From NCBI RefSeq assembly GCF_007993045.1, contig NZ_VOOR01000003.1:144384-208383 (forward strand): a stretch of 64,000 nucleotides of DNA. Reading direction: 5' to 3'. Shown here piece after piece: positions 35,565 to 45,022 of this stretch. This DNA is from Phaeodactylibacter luteus (GTDB lineage Bacteria > Bacteroidota > Bacteroidia > Chitinophagales > Saprospiraceae). The notes beneath the pieces were generated by a model. It ran no database searches. It saw only the letters and a program-made list of their open reading frames with translations, and was not told the DNA's origin. Within the stretch, counting starts at the first letter, position 1; the number at the start of each line of letters is the position of its first letter. The position numbers were made by a program, and so were the translations under genes.

Positions 35565-36314
35565 TTATAGCTCCCGTACCCAAATATTGCGGTAGCTCAC
35601 CGGGTTGCTGTGGTCCTGCAAGCGGATAGGCCCTTTGCCGTGGGCTTCGATCTGATATTCGGGTATGCCAATGTAGACTGTCGGGCCACGCAGTACAGCA
35701 TGGTTTTGCACCACCACCCCGTTGTGCAGCACCGTCACTGCCGGTGGCGTCAGGTAGGAGCCATCATCCTTGAAACGCGGTGCCGTGTAGATGATGTCGT
35801 AAGTCTGCCACTCGCCTGGCGCTTTGCAGGCGTTGACCATAGGCGGGTGCTGTTTGTAAAGGGAGCCCGCCTGCCCGTTCTTGTACGTACGGTTTTTGTA
35901 GCTGTCGAGCACTTGTACCTCGTAAAACTCTTGGAAGAACACCCCACTGTTGCCACGGCCTTGCCCCTCGCTCTCCACTACGGCGGGGGAACGCCATTCG
36001 ATATGCAGCTGCACATCGCCGAAGGAACGCTTAGTTTGAATATCACCAGCGCCTTTGACCACGGTCACCTCCCCATTTTCCACCTTCCACTTCGGCGCGC
36101 TGCCGTCCATGCTCGTCCATTCCCGCCCCAGATCAGCCCCGTCAAACAAGACGATCGCATCTGAAGGCGGTTCGGCTGCGGTAGCCCCCGGGGTGACGAC
36201 CGGGACTTCAGGATCCCAGATTTCGGTCATCTGAGGGGTCATTGGGGCAGGCCCTTCCTGCGCATGAAGCGAGAAAAAGGGGCAAAAGGCCAAAAACAAA
36301 ACTGATTTTTTCAT
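35565..36314 (-). CDS. Secreted DUF1080 (3-keto-disaccharide hydrolase) domain protein
   Basis: 249 residues. Signal peptide MKKSVLFLAFCPFFSLHA. The DUF1080 domain covers about 50-249. Signatures: DAIVLFDGADLGREWTSMDG near the start, KWKVENGEVTVVKGAGDIQTKRSFGDVQLHIEW, and RGNSGVFFQEFYEVQVLDSY, then GPTVYIGIPEYQIEAHGKGPIRLQDHSNPVSYRNIWVREL at the end. Some family members hydrolyse 3-keto-glycosides; many are uncharacterised. Envelope location. Single gene. Confidence 0.92.
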   Translation of the reverse strand: MKKSVLFLAFCPFFSLHAQEGPAPMTPQMTEIWDPEVPVVTPGATAAEPPSDAIVLFDGADLGREWTSMDGSAPKWKVENGEVTVVKGAGDIQTKRSFGDVQLHIEWRSPAVVESEGQGRGNSGVFFQEFYEVQVLDSYKNRTYKNGQAGSLYKQHPPMVNACKAPGEWQTYDIIYTAPRFKDDGSYLTPPAVTVLHNGVVVQNHAVLRGPTVYIGIPEYQIEAHGKGPIRLQDHSNPVSYRNIWVREL

Positions 36315-36419
36315 GGTTCTGATGGTTTTCGTAAAAATTGGAAGGTTAAAATAAAAACAATACCGGACAGGCCGCCGCCAAAGGCGTTTTTTCTCTTTGG
36401 GTTTGCTCCTCTCCTCCCC

Positions 36420-36650
36420 TCAGCGCAGGCCAGATTGCCGATTTTTGCTTGCCCTGCTTGCTTCGCCTGATGGGCTTGCCCCCTCCGCAAGGATAGGGGC
36501 CTGCCCCTGCCAGAAGGTAGGTGCCGCTATGCTCCGGGGCTCGCTGTCCGCTCGGCCCTGTCGGGCGTCCCCCCCCTTCGCAGCGCTAGGCCAATGCCAG
36601 CCATAAGCCCGAAAAGTATAAACGCCTGCGGTATTTTGGCACCCGCCCAC
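36420..36650 (+). repeat. Dispersed GC-rich repeat, family A, copy 5 (long form)
   Basis: Full-length form: leading cagattgccgatttttgctt, gggcttgccccctccgcaag, the core, and trailing taagcccgaaaagtataaac then gcctgcggtattttggc. It mirrors the inverted copy at 16.4-16.6 kb. It occupies most of the 455-bp gap between the divergent DUF1080 and FKBP genes. Confidence 0.85.
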
Positions 36651-36769
36651 CCCCCTTTGGCTTCCTGCCCATATACAGTTGCTTTGCCATAAGGCCGCCC
36701 AGCATTATCAAATGCCATATAATTTTCTTTTCTTCGCAGCGTTTCGTAACCGGATCAAACCCAGCGACC

Positions 36770-37426
36770 ATGAAAAAAGTATTCTGCCTGGCCCTGCTAG
36801 CCGGTGCCATGAGCTACATTACCAACCTTAACGCACAAGATATGGATTCATTAAGCTACAGCCTTGGGCTGATGCTTGCCAAAAACCTGCAGAGCCAGGG
36901 CTTTACTGAACTCGATGAGGCCTCTCTCAACGCTGCCATCCACGATATTTTGGCCGGCAACGAGCCCAAACTCTCCATGGAGGAAGCCAACGGCTTTATC
37001 CAGGCCTATATGTCCAAAAAGCAGGAAGCACAATTCGAAGAGGCGATCAAAGCAGGGGAAGCATTCCTGGCTGAAAACGCTAAGCGGGAAGAAGTCACGG
37101 TGCTGCCCAGCGGGCTGCAGTATGAGGTGCTCGCCGAAGGGGACGGCCCTAAGCCTACGGCCAGCAGCAAGGTGACTGTACACTACCATGGCACCCTGAC
37201 CGATGGCACCGTATTCGACAGCTCTGTTGAGCGCGGGCAGCCTGCGACTTTCGGCGTCAACCAGGTTATCAAAGGCTGGACAGAAGCGCTTCAGCTGATG
37301 CCACAAGGCGCCAAATGGAAACTCTTCATCCCTTCCGACCTGGCTTACGGCTCGCGCGGAGCCGGCCCCAAAATTGGCCCCTACTCTACCCTGGTATTCG
37401 AAGTAGAGCTCCTCGAAGTGAAATAA
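36770..37426 (+). CDS. FKBP-type peptidyl-prolyl cis-trans isomerase (Mip/FkpA type)
   Basis: 218 residues. Signal peptide MKKVFCLALLAGAMSYITNLNA. N-terminal helical dimerisation segment (about 25-105, SYSLGLMLAKNLQSQG..., SMEEANGFIQAYMSKKQEAQFEEAIKAGEAFLAENAKRE), then the FKBP fold (about 110-218). This includes KVTVHYHGTLTDGTVFDSSVERGQPATF, VIKGWTEALQLMPQGAKWKLFIPSDLAYG and FEVELLEV. This layout is that of periplasmic FkpA/Mip chaperone-isomerases. Monocistronic. Confidence 0.94.
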   Translation: MKKVFCLALLAGAMSYITNLNAQDMDSLSYSLGLMLAKNLQSQGFTELDEASLNAAIHDILAGNEPKLSMEEANGFIQAYMSKKQEAQFEEAIKAGEAFLAENAKREEVTVLPSGLQYEVLAEGDGPKPTASSKVTVHYHGTLTDGTVFDSSVERGQPATFGVNQVIKGWTEALQLMPQGAKWKLFIPSDLAYGSRGAGPKIGPYSTLVFEVELLEVK

Positions 37427-37458
37427 ACAGCAAGGCGGCAACGCTGAGCAAAACACCT

Positions 37459-37496
37459 GACAGCCCGGTTGCCTGCAACCGGGCTGTCCTTGTCTT
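37459..37496 (+). terminator. Terminator after the FKBP gene
   Basis: Perfect inverted repeat GACAGCCCGGTTGC / GCAACCGGGCTGTC with a 2-nt loop, then CTTGTCTT. It lies 32 bp past the stop. Confidence 0.82.
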
Positions 37497-37818
37497 GGGG
37501 CTGCCGCAACCACCGTACATGACGGCACCCGCCAAAATTATCTCCATATAGGGCAACATACTTGCACCTCAATGCGTACCTTTATTTGCAGCATAGGCAA
37601 AGCGGACAAAAAATTGTCCCTTAGCCTGCTGTCAAACTGGAAGCAACGCCAGAAAAGGCAAAGCTGCAAAGTGCAGCCCCAAATGTGGCCACTCAGCAAG
37701 GCCTCCAACTTAGAGAAGCGGTTTTTTGCGCTCCCCCTGCACATAGAAAAAGCCTGCCACCGCAGGCGCTGTCAACGTTTGTACCGGCGGGCAAGCACCC
37801 GCCCACAATCTGATTTTT

Positions 37819-39270
37819 ATGCGTACGCTATTCCTTCTGCCGCTTTTGTTGTCCCTTCTTTTGCCAGCCTCACTGCTCAGCCAAGAAGGCCCACAGCAGC
37901 GCCTGAACCATAAACGGATTGAGCTCGGCTGGCAGCTGATCAAAGCCAGCCGTTTTGATGATGCGCTCCGCTTGGCACGCGAAATAGAAAACCGGGCCGG
38001 GCGCGATGCCGCACAATTGGCTGCTGCCAAAGTGCTCGAAGCACGAGCAAGGGCAGGCCAACATCCTGCCCGCCTTTCACGCCGCGACCGCAAGCAGGTA
38101 GAGAAAGCACTGCTCGATGCCCGCGACCTGCTCCGGGAAGCCCCTGTGGACAGCCTCTCCCGCCTGGCACGCCGCGTTGGGCTGCTCTTGGACGGGTACG
38201 ACCCTTCCTCTACCGCACCCGGTGGCGTTGCCCAGCAGAAACCCACCTTAGATGCCCTGAAAGCTCAAAAAATAGAGCTCTTCTCCGCCATTGGCGATAC
38301 CATACGCAACCTGCAGCAGCAGCGTGCCCAATTTGAAGCGCAAGTCAGCCAGCTCTCTCTAGAACAGGCCCGGCAAAAACTAGCCCTGGCCCAACAACAA
38401 AAAGCACTCGACTCCATAGCGCTCGCCCGCTTGCAAGATTCGCTGACCGTCTCCCAGCAAGAACAACAACTGCAGGTACAAGAAGCTGAGCTCCTCTTGC
38501 AGGAGACACAGCGCAACAGGAGCCTGATCCTTGCTGCAGCCATCATTCTCATTGCGGCTATCCTGACTGTGCTCTACTTCAACTCTCGCAGGAGCAACCG
38601 CGTGCTGGCCACAGAGCGCAAGCGCTCCGATGAGCTGCTGCGCAACATCCTCCCAGCCACTGTTGCCGAAGAGCTGAAAAGCAACGGCCAGGCCCAGGCC
38701 CGGCATTTTGAGGAAGTTACGGTACTGTTCACTGATTTTGAGAACTTCAGCCGCATTGCCAAAGACTTGCAGCCCGATGCCCTTGTCAAAGCGCTTGACG
38801 AATGCTTCCGGGCCTTTGATGCCATTACGGAAAAGCACGGGCTGGAAAAAATCAAAACCATTGGCGACGCCTATATGTGCGCCGCCGGGCTTACAGGCGA
38901 TACAGCGCAACAGGCCTCCCGGGCCATTGCAGCGGCCTTGGATATTCAAGCTTGGCTCGACAAGGCGGCAGGCCTGCCTTTCAACAAAGCACGCATTGGC
39001 ATTCATACAGGCCCGGTGACCGCAGGCGTGGTAGGCGCCCGAAAGTTTGCCTACGATATTTGGGGGGACACGGTAAACACCGCTGCGCGCTTGGAATCCA
39101 ACGGGGAGCCCGGGCGGGTCAATGTTTCCCAAACCACAATGGAACAAGCTGAAGGGCCTTTCACCTTCTTATCCCGGGGAAAGATTGCTGCTAAGGGGGT
39201 AGGCGAAATAGATATGTATTTCGTAGAAGCGGCTGCAGGGCAGCCCAAGGCTATAAAGCCCGTAGGATAA
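37819..39270 (+). CDS. Membrane-bound class III adenylate cyclase with extracytoplasmic helical sensor region
   Basis: 483 residues. Signal peptide (about 1-21), then a helical, glutamine-rich coiled-coil region (about 25-235), one membrane helix (about 235-257, SLILAAAIILIAAILTVLYF), and a cytoplasmic class III cyclase domain (about 295-470). Metal-binding Asp306 (LFTDFENFS) and Asp350 (IGDAYM) are present. Lys346 and Asp413 (YDIWGD) are the pair that selects adenine. Transition-state residues Asn420 and Arg424 (NTAAR) are also present. All catalytic positions are intact, so active cAMP synthesis is predicted. The periplasmic part could respond to an envelope signal; no known sensor domain was recognised. 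Single gene upstream of NDH-2. Confidence 0.92.
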   Translation: MRTLFLLPLLLSLLLPASLLSQEGPQQRLNHKRIELGWQLIKASRFDDALRLAREIENRAGRDAAQLAAAKVLEARARAGQHPARLSRRDRKQVEKALLDARDLLREAPVDSLSRLARRVGLLLDGYDPSSTAPGGVAQQKPTLDALKAQKIELFSAIGDTIRNLQQQRAQFEAQVSQLSLEQARQKLALAQQQKALDSIALARLQDSLTVSQQEQQLQVQEAELLLQETQRNRSLILAAAIILIAAILTVLYFNSRRSNRVLATERKRSDELLRNILPATVAEELKSNGQAQARHFEEVTVLFTDFENFSRIAKDLQPDALVKALDECFRAFDAITEKHGLEKIKTIGDAYMCAAGLTGDTAQQASRAIAAALDIQAWLDKAAGLPFNKARIGIHTGPVTAGVVGARKFAYDIWGDTVNTAARLESNGEPGRVNVSQTTMEQAEGPFTFLSRGKIAAKGVGEIDMYFVEAAAGQPKAIKPVG

Positions 39271-39346
39271 GAGCTGCGCACCCAAAAATCCTTGGATTTG
39301 GGCCCGAATGCACTTACCTTGGCGGAAACCTATTTGCTGCAAGCCT

Positions 39347-40633
39347 ATGAAGATCAATATTCCAGAATCGCCCCATCCACGCGTTGTCATTGTGGGCGGC
39401 GGATTTGCAGGGCTTACCCTCGCCCGGCGGCTCCGCAAACAGCAGTATCAGGTGGTACTGCTCGATAAGAACAATTACCATCAGTTCCAGCCCCTCTTTT
39501 ACCAAGTCGCTATGGCCGGGCTCGAGCCAAGCTCTATTGTCTTCCCTTTGCGCAAAGCATTCCCAAGCAAATCCGACATCTACATCCGGGTCACCGAAGT
39601 AGAACGGGTCGACACAGCATCCAAGCAGCTCCATACTTCCCTCGGGATTTGTAATTACGATTACCTCGTGCTGGCGATTGGGGCCGACACCAACTTCTTT
39701 GGCAATGCGGAAATCGCGGCCAAAGCCATCCCCATGAAGTCGGTTTCAGAAGCGTTGTACCTGCGCAACCAAATATTGAGCGATTATGAAAAAGCACTTT
39801 CCACCACCGACTATGCAGCGCGCCAACAACTGATCGACATCGTCATTGTAGGTGGCGGGCCGACAGGAGTGGAAGTGGCAGGGGCCTTGGCAGAAATGAA
39901 GCGCTACATCCTGCCTAAAGACTACCCGGAGCTGAACTGCGATGAGATCGATATCTATCTGGTACAGGGCGGAGATCAGCTCTTGCCCGGCATGTCAACG
40001 GCTTCTGGCCAAAAAGCCAAGGAGTTCTTGGAAGACTTAGGGGTGAAAGTCCTGCTCAATGCAAGGGTCACCGGCTTCGACGGCAGGCAGGTCAGTATGA
40101 GCGATGGTGCCCGTATTGATGCGCAAAAGGTGATCTGGGCAGCAGGCATACGCGGCAACAGTATGCCCGGCCTGCCGGAAGCAGCAAAAGCCCCCGGCAA
40201 CCGGTTAGCCGTCGATGAGTACAACCGGGTCAAGGGCGCTGCTGATGTTTTCGCGCTTGGCGATATTGCCTACATGACCGAGCCCGATTACCCTCATGGG
40301 CACCCACAGGTTGCACAGGCGGCTATGCAGCAGGCACAAAACCTCGCCCACAATTTCAAACAAATCAGCCAACAAGCGGGGCGCTTGCGGGCATTCCGGT
40401 ATAAAGACCTCGGCGCTATGGCTACCGTAGGCCGCAACCGGGCAGTAGCCGACCTCCCCCGCTTCCGCTTTCAGGGGGCTTTTGCCTGGCTGATCTGGCT
40501 GCTCGTGCACCTTTTCCAAATCTTGGGCGTCAAAAACAAGCTCTTCGTTTTTCTGAACTGGGTGTGGAACTACGTGACCTACGATCAATCCCTGCGCCTG
40601 ATCATCCGCCCTAAGCGCCCGCCCGGCAGCTGA
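39347..40633 (+). CDS. ndh: Type II NADH:quinone oxidoreductase (NDH-2)
   Basis: 428 residues from the ATG at 39347 (MKINIPESPHPRVVIVGGGFAG). The ORF extends 13 residues upstream, but those lack conservation-like character. It transfers electrons from NADH to quinone without proton pumping, as a peripheral inner-membrane protein. FAD-binding VVIVGGGFAGLTLARRL at the N-terminus, NAD-binding IVIVGGGPTGVEVAGALAEM in the middle, FAD contact DVFALGDIAYM, and the quinone-site-like QAAMQQAQNLAHNF. A hydrophobic C-terminal stretch (FAWLIWLLVHLFQILGVKNKLFVFLNWVWNYVTYD) suits membrane attachment. Confidence 0.93.
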   Translation: MKINIPESPHPRVVIVGGGFAGLTLARRLRKQQYQVVLLDKNNYHQFQPLFYQVAMAGLEPSSIVFPLRKAFPSKSDIYIRVTEVERVDTASKQLHTSLGICNYDYLVLAIGADTNFFGNAEIAAKAIPMKSVSEALYLRNQILSDYEKALSTTDYAARQQLIDIVIVGGGPTGVEVAGALAEMKRYILPKDYPELNCDEIDIYLVQGGDQLLPGMSTASGQKAKEFLEDLGVKVLLNARVTGFDGRQVSMSDGARIDAQKVIWAAGIRGNSMPGLPEAAKAPGNRLAVDEYNRVKGAADVFALGDIAYMTEPDYPHGHPQVAQAAMQQAQNLAHNFKQISQQAGRLRAFRYKDLGAMATVGRNRAVADLPRFRFQGAFAWLIWLLVHLFQILGVKNKLFVFLNWVWNYVTYDQSLRLIIRPKRPPGS

Positions 40634-40744
40634 AGCTGGCCCTTTGGAGCAGGGCTGCAAAAATGGGCTGGCAGCGGTACAAGGCCGCCTCTTTTTCCTT
40701 GTCATATTCGCGTTAAACCCGCAACCACAAAGCAGATTGCTTTG

Positions 40745-40774
40745 TTGGGACGATAAATAATTGTCGTACCTTTG
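40745..40774 (+). promoter_or_regulatory. Bacteroidota-type promoter for gcvP
   Basis: TTG at 40745-40747, 19 bp, TACCTTTG at 40767-40774: a full match to the TTG-N19-TAnnTTTG pattern. Predicted start near 40781, about 33 nt before the gcvP ATG at 40814. Confidence 0.8.
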
Positions 40775-40813
40775 CGGCGAAAATTCCTAACCAAACCTTG
40801 ACAAGCGACTGCC

Positions 40814-43696
40814 ATGCGTAATATCGAATCTTCCGACCAGTTTGTCAACCGCCATAACGGGGTATCCAACCGGGACCTGCCGGAGATGCTCAAAGCTATC
40901 GGGGTCAGCTCACTGGACCAGCTCATCAATGAAACGGTGCCGGACAGCATCCGTTTAAAAGCGGAAATGGACCTCCCTCCTGCCATGACGGAATACGACT
41001 TCCTGCAGGAACTCCAACAGACTGCCCGGATGAACCGGACCTTCAAGTCTTACATTGGGCTGGGCTATAATGGGACCATCACGCCTTCTGTGCTGCTGCG
41101 CAACCTCTTCCAAAACCCAGGCTGGTATACACAATATACGCCTTACCAGGCCGAAATTGCACAGGGGCGCCTGGAGGCCCTCCTCAATTTCCAGACCATG
41201 GTGAGCGACCTGGCTGGCCTGCCTATTGCCAATGCATCCTTGCTAGATGAAGGGACTGCAGCAGCGGAAGCTATGAGCATGTTCTTTGCCCAAAAGAACA
41301 AACGCAACAAAGGTGAGGCCAAAAATCAGTTCCTGGTGTCTGATGAGGTATTGCCGCAGACCATCGATGTGCTCATGACCCGGGCCCTGCCGCTGGGCAT
41401 AGAGGTCGTAGTCGGTGACTGGACAACCTTTGAGCTTTCTGAGGCCACTTTTGGCGTATTGCTGCAATACCCTGGGAAGTCAGGCGAAGTACATGACTAC
41501 CGGGCGTTTGCTGAAAAAACTAATGCCCAAGACATTTACCTGACCGTAGCTACGGACCTGCTCAGCCTTGCCCTGCTTACCCCTCCCGGGGAATGGGGGG
41601 CTGATGCCGTAGTCGGCAACTCGCAGCGGTTTGGGGTGCCCATGGGTTACGGCGGCCCGCACGCCGCTTTTTTCGCTACCAAAGAAGACTTCAAGCGCCA
41701 AATTCCGGGCCGCATCATTGGCGTTTCGGTAGACCGCCACGGCAACAAGGCTTTCCGTATGGCCCTGCAGACCCGCGAGCAGCATATCCGGCGCGAAAAA
41801 GCGACCTCTAACATTTGCACAGCACAAGCGCTACTCGCTGTCATGGCCAGTATGTACGCCGTATACCATGGGCCAAAGGGCATCAAGGCCATCGCCTCAC
41901 GGGTGCATGAGCTCGCTAAAGCGTTGGAGGCACGCCTCACAGCCCTTGGCTTCGAACAGGTGAACAGCGCATATTTCGATACGCTGAGGATCAAAGCAGA
42001 TGCGGCAGCCATGAAGGCGGTACAAGGGGCCGCACTCGAAGCAGAGACCAACTTCTACTATACCGACGGGCACATACAGATCAGCCTGGATGAGACCGTC
42101 AACTTGGATGAGGTAGACCGCCTGGCTCAAATTTTTGCGCAGGCCACGGGCCGCACGGCAAGTACAACTGACCTGCCCGATGTAGGAGCGCGCATCCCTG
42201 ATGCCCTTGCCCGCGAGTCGGAATACCTGACGCACCCCAAATTCAACCTCTACCACACGGAGACCAACATGATGCGGTACCTGAAAGAACTGGAGAACAA
42301 AGACCTCTCCTTGGTACACTCCATGATACCGCTCGGCAGTTGTACCATGAAGCTCAATGCAGCTACGGAGCTCATCCCCGTAAGCTGGCCAGAATTCGCC
42401 AACCTCCACCCTTTTGTGCCTACAGACCAGGCCAAGGGGTATCAAAAAGTATTCAACGAGCTGGAAGCCTGGCTCAGCGAAATCACCGGTTTTGCAGCTT
42501 GTTCCCTACAGCCCAACTCAGGTGCTCAGGGGGAATATGCCGGGCTGCTCACCATCAGGGCTTACCACCATGCCAAGGGCGATACCCACCGCGATGTCGC
42601 ACTCATCCCCGACTCAGCACACGGTACCAACCCGGCTAGTGCAGTCATGGCGGGCATGAAGGTAGTGGTCGTGAAATGTGATGAGCAGGGCAATATCGAC
42701 CTTGCCGATCTTAAAGCGAAAGCCGAAAAATACCGGGACACCCTGTCGGCCCTTATGGTCACCTATCCTTCTACACACGGTGTGTTCGAGACTGAAATCC
42801 GGGAAATCTGCCAGATCATCCATGACAACGGTGGGAAGGTCTATATGGACGGTGCCAATATGAATGCGCAGGTAGGCCTTACCAGCCCAGGCATCATTGA
42901 TGCCGACGTATGCCACCTCAACCTCCACAAGACCTTTGCCATACCGCATGGCGGGGGCGGGCCTGGCATGGGGCCGATCTGTGTTAATGAAAGCCTTAAG
43001 CCTTTCCTCCCCAAGCATGTACTGGTGGAAACGGGTGGTGAGAAGGGCATAGGCGCTGTCAGTGCAACCCCTTACGGGAGCGCGAGCATACTGCTCATCT
43101 CCTATGCCTATATCAAGATGCTCGGCAAACGGGGGCTCACCAATGCCTCTAAAGCGGCCATCCTCAACGCAAACTATATAAAAGCCAGGCTGCAAAGCCG
43201 GTACGATGTGCTGTTTACCGGTGCCAAAGGGCACAGTGCGCATGAACTGATCATCGACCTGCGCCCATTCAAATCTATGGTGAGCGCGGAAGATGTCGCC
43301 AAGCGCCTGATCGATTATGGGTTCCACGCGCCAACCCTTTCCTGGCCTGTGCCCAATACGGTGATGATAGAGCCTACCGAAAGCGAGAGCAAGGATGAGC
43401 TCGACCGCTTCTGCGATGCGATGCTGGCTATCCGGGAAGAGATTGATGAAATTGCAAGAGGCGATGCTGCCCCTGACAACAACGTCTTGGTCAATGCACC
43501 GCACACCCTGCAGCTGGCCACTGCCGACAACTGGGAGCTGCCCTACTCCCGCAGCAAGGCGGTATACCCGCTGCCTTACCTCCACCACGGGCATAAATTC
43601 TGGGCGAGCGTCGGCCGGGTTGACAACGCTTTTGGCGACCGGAACTTGGTATGTACCTGCCCACCGATGGAAGCATACGAAGAAGATGCGGTTTAG
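40814..43696 (+). CDS. gcvP: Glycine dehydrogenase (decarboxylating), P protein
   Basis: 960 residues, the full-length fused form. The P protein of the glycine cleavage system decarboxylates glycine with pyridoxal phosphate and passes the aminomethyl group to the H-protein lipoate. Start [16 protein letters not shown] matches the family. The N-terminal half has [25 protein letters not shown], and the C-terminal catalytic half has [13 protein letters not shown]. The PLP Schiff-base lysine is Lys706 in [21 protein letters not shown]. Other gcv genes are not in the window. Own promoter and shared downstream terminator. Confidence 0.97.
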   Translation: MRNIESSDQFVNRHNGVSNRDLPEMLKAIGVSSLDQLINETVPDSIRLKAEMDLPPAMTEYDFLQELQQTARMNRTFKSYIGLGYNGTITPSVLLRNLFQNPGWYTQYTPYQAEIAQGRLEALLNFQTMVSDLAGLPIANASLLDEGTAAAEAMSMFFAQKNKRNKGEAKNQFLVSDEVLPQTIDVLMTRALPLGIEVVVGDWTTFELSEATFGVLLQYPGKSGEVHDYRAFAEKTNAQDIYLTVATDLLSLALLTPPGEWGADAVVGNSQRFGVPMGYGGPHAAFFATKEDFKRQIPGRIIGVSVDRHGNKAFRMALQTREQHIRREKATSNICTAQALLAVMASMYAVYHGPKGIKAIASRVHELAKALEARLTALGFEQVNSAYFDTLRIKADAAAMKAVQGAALEAETNFYYTDGHIQISLDETVNLDEVDRLAQIFAQATGRTASTTDLPDVGARIPDALARESEYLTHPKFNLYHTETNMMRYLKELENKDLSLVHSMIPLGSCTMKLNAATELIPVSWPEFANLHPFVPTDQAKGYQKVFNELEAWLSEITGFAACSLQPNSGAQGEYAGLLTIRAYHHAKGDTHRDVALIPDSAHGTNPASAVMAGMKVVVVKCDEQGNIDLADLKAKAEKYRDTLSALMVTYPSTHGVFETEIREICQIIHDNGGKVYMDGANMNAQVGLTSPGIIDADVCHLNLHKTFAIPHGGGGPGMGPICVNESLKPFLPKHVLVETGGEKGIGAVSATPYGSASILLISYAYIKMLGKRGLTNASKAAILNANYIKARLQSRYDVLFTGAKGHSAHELIIDLRPFKSMVSAEDVAKRLIDYGFHAPTLSWPVPNTVMIEPTESESKDELDRFCDAMLAIREEIDEIARGDAAPDNNVLVNAPHTLQLATADNWELPYSRSKAVYPLPYLHHGHKFWASVGRVDNAFGDRNLVCTCPPMEAYEEDAV

Positions 43697-43743
43697 GCGC
43701 ATGTTTGGAGCGCTAAGCCAGAACTGATGGTGCTTGGCTAAGC

Positions 43744-43784
43744 AAACGCCCCGGCCCTGCAAATGCGCAGGTGCCGGGGCGTTT
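43744..43784. terminator. Bidirectional terminator between gcvP and ctlX
   Basis: Stem AAACGCCCCGGC / GCCGGGGCGTTT with an inner CCTGC/GCAGG. It is A-rich on one side and T-rich on the other, sitting between two convergent genes. Confidence 0.85.
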
Positions 43785-43805
43785 GGCTTTTGGGCCTGCA
43801 GGGCG

Positions 43806-44735
43806 CTAGCGTACCGGCAAGAACACCTCGGCCATCATGCAGCGGGCGCTGCCGCCACCGTGCTGCTCTATGGTGTAAAGGGGCGCGTGCAGGATAGCAG
43901 TATGTGCCTCTATCCTGGCTACTTGCTCTGGGCTCAAAGAGCGGTAAGCTTGCTCAGACATGACCAGGTAGGGCTGCCCGCCTGCGCCTTCTACCTGCAG
44001 CATATTGCCCGCAAAAGACATCATTTGCTCCAGCGTGATGGTGATGACAGCCTTGCCGGTGCGCTCAAAATGAGACAGCAGGGCCGCCTGCTCATCGGCA
44101 TCCGGTACAGCGGCTAAGCAAATGACCACAAAATCTTTGCCCAGTGCCATCATGACATTGGTGTGGTAGATTTGTTGCCCTCCGCCATCTACTGCGGTGA
44201 AGGGCACTGCGGTGTAGCCCATACGGGCACAATATTCATTGAGCAGGGCGCGCCCGGTACGAGGGCTTAGGCAGGCATAAGCCAAGCCGTTGGGCCGGTC
44301 TAGGATGAGGCTGCCGGTCCCTTCCAGGAAACGGTTTTCGGATTCTGCGCCCTCAAAGTGAAGGCGCTCCCCGACTTCAAAGGTATCAGCGAGCTGCGCC
44401 AGGATATCCTCTCTACGCTCGTTGCGGCGGGTCACAGCGTGCATAGGGTAGGTCGCTACCCGGCCGTCCTCGTGAAAAGTCACCCAGTTGTTCGGGAAAA
44501 TAGCATCGGGCTTGACAGGGGCTTCGGTATCTTCTACTACGTGCACGACAACGCCGGCAGCACGCAGCTTATCGACGAAGCCGTCGAACTCCGCGCGGGC
44601 TTTTTCCTGCACTTCTGAAGCTGACAAATTGGGGTCTTGAGATTGGAATGCGTTGTTGACCGCTGTTTCTTCGTTGTAACCGAAATGGGCAGGGCGGACC
44701 ATCAAGAGGTGGTTGGTGATTTGTTTGGTCTCCAC
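43806..44735 (-). CDS. ctlX: Amidinohydrolase of the CtlX/arginine deiminase-related family
   Basis: 309 residues, guanidino-group-modifying superfamily. Opening motif HLLMVRPAHFGYNEETAVNN, the substrate segment DAIFPNNWVTFHEDGRV, HTNVMMALG with the conserved His, and near the C-terminus GGGSARCMMAEVFLP with the predicted catalytic Cys299. CtlX proteins act on citrulline or related compounds; substrate assignment here is by family resemblance only. Cytoplasmic. Convergent with gcvP; no amino-acid catabolism genes are adjacent. Confidence 0.88.
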   Translation of the reverse strand: METKQITNHLLMVRPAHFGYNEETAVNNAFQSQDPNLSASEVQEKARAEFDGFVDKLRAAGVVVHVVEDTEAPVKPDAIFPNNWVTFHEDGRVATYPMHAVTRRNERREDILAQLADTFEVGERLHFEGAESENRFLEGTGSLILDRPNGLAYACLSPRTGRALLNEYCARMGYTAVPFTAVDGGGQQIYHTNVMMALGKDFVVICLAAVPDADEQAALLSHFERTGKAVITITLEQMMSFAGNMLQVEGAGGQPYLVMSEQAYRSLSPEQVARIEAHTAILHAPLYTIEQHGGGSARCMMAEVFLPVR

Positions 44736-44867
44736 GGGCTAATTCTTTTGGGCGAAGGTAAAAAACTGTTTGGTAACCCGTGCGTTTTTTGCCTTTGCGG
44801 AAAGCTGGCGCGCACACCGTTTGACCGGGCTTGGGCTTAGCACAGCTGTAGGCATGATCGGCACTAG

Positions 44868-44995
44868 GCTGGCATTGGCCTAGCGCTGCGAAGGGGGGGG
44901 ACGCCCGACAGGGCCGAGCGGACAGCGAGCCCCGGAGCATAGCGGCACCTGCCAGCAGGCAGGGGCAGGCCCCCTCACATTGTGCAGGGGCAAGC
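44868..44995 (-). repeat. Dispersed GC-rich repeat, family A, copy 6 (inverted)
   Basis: Runs actaggctggcattggccta, agcgctgcgaaggg, the core in reverse, then ggcaggggcaggccccctca with a trailing cattgtgcaggggcaagccc. It lies between two genes on the minus strand (ctlX and nucleoside transporter). Confidence 0.85.
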
Positions 44996-45022
44996 CCAAA
45001 AAAATCGGCACTTTGGTACAGC

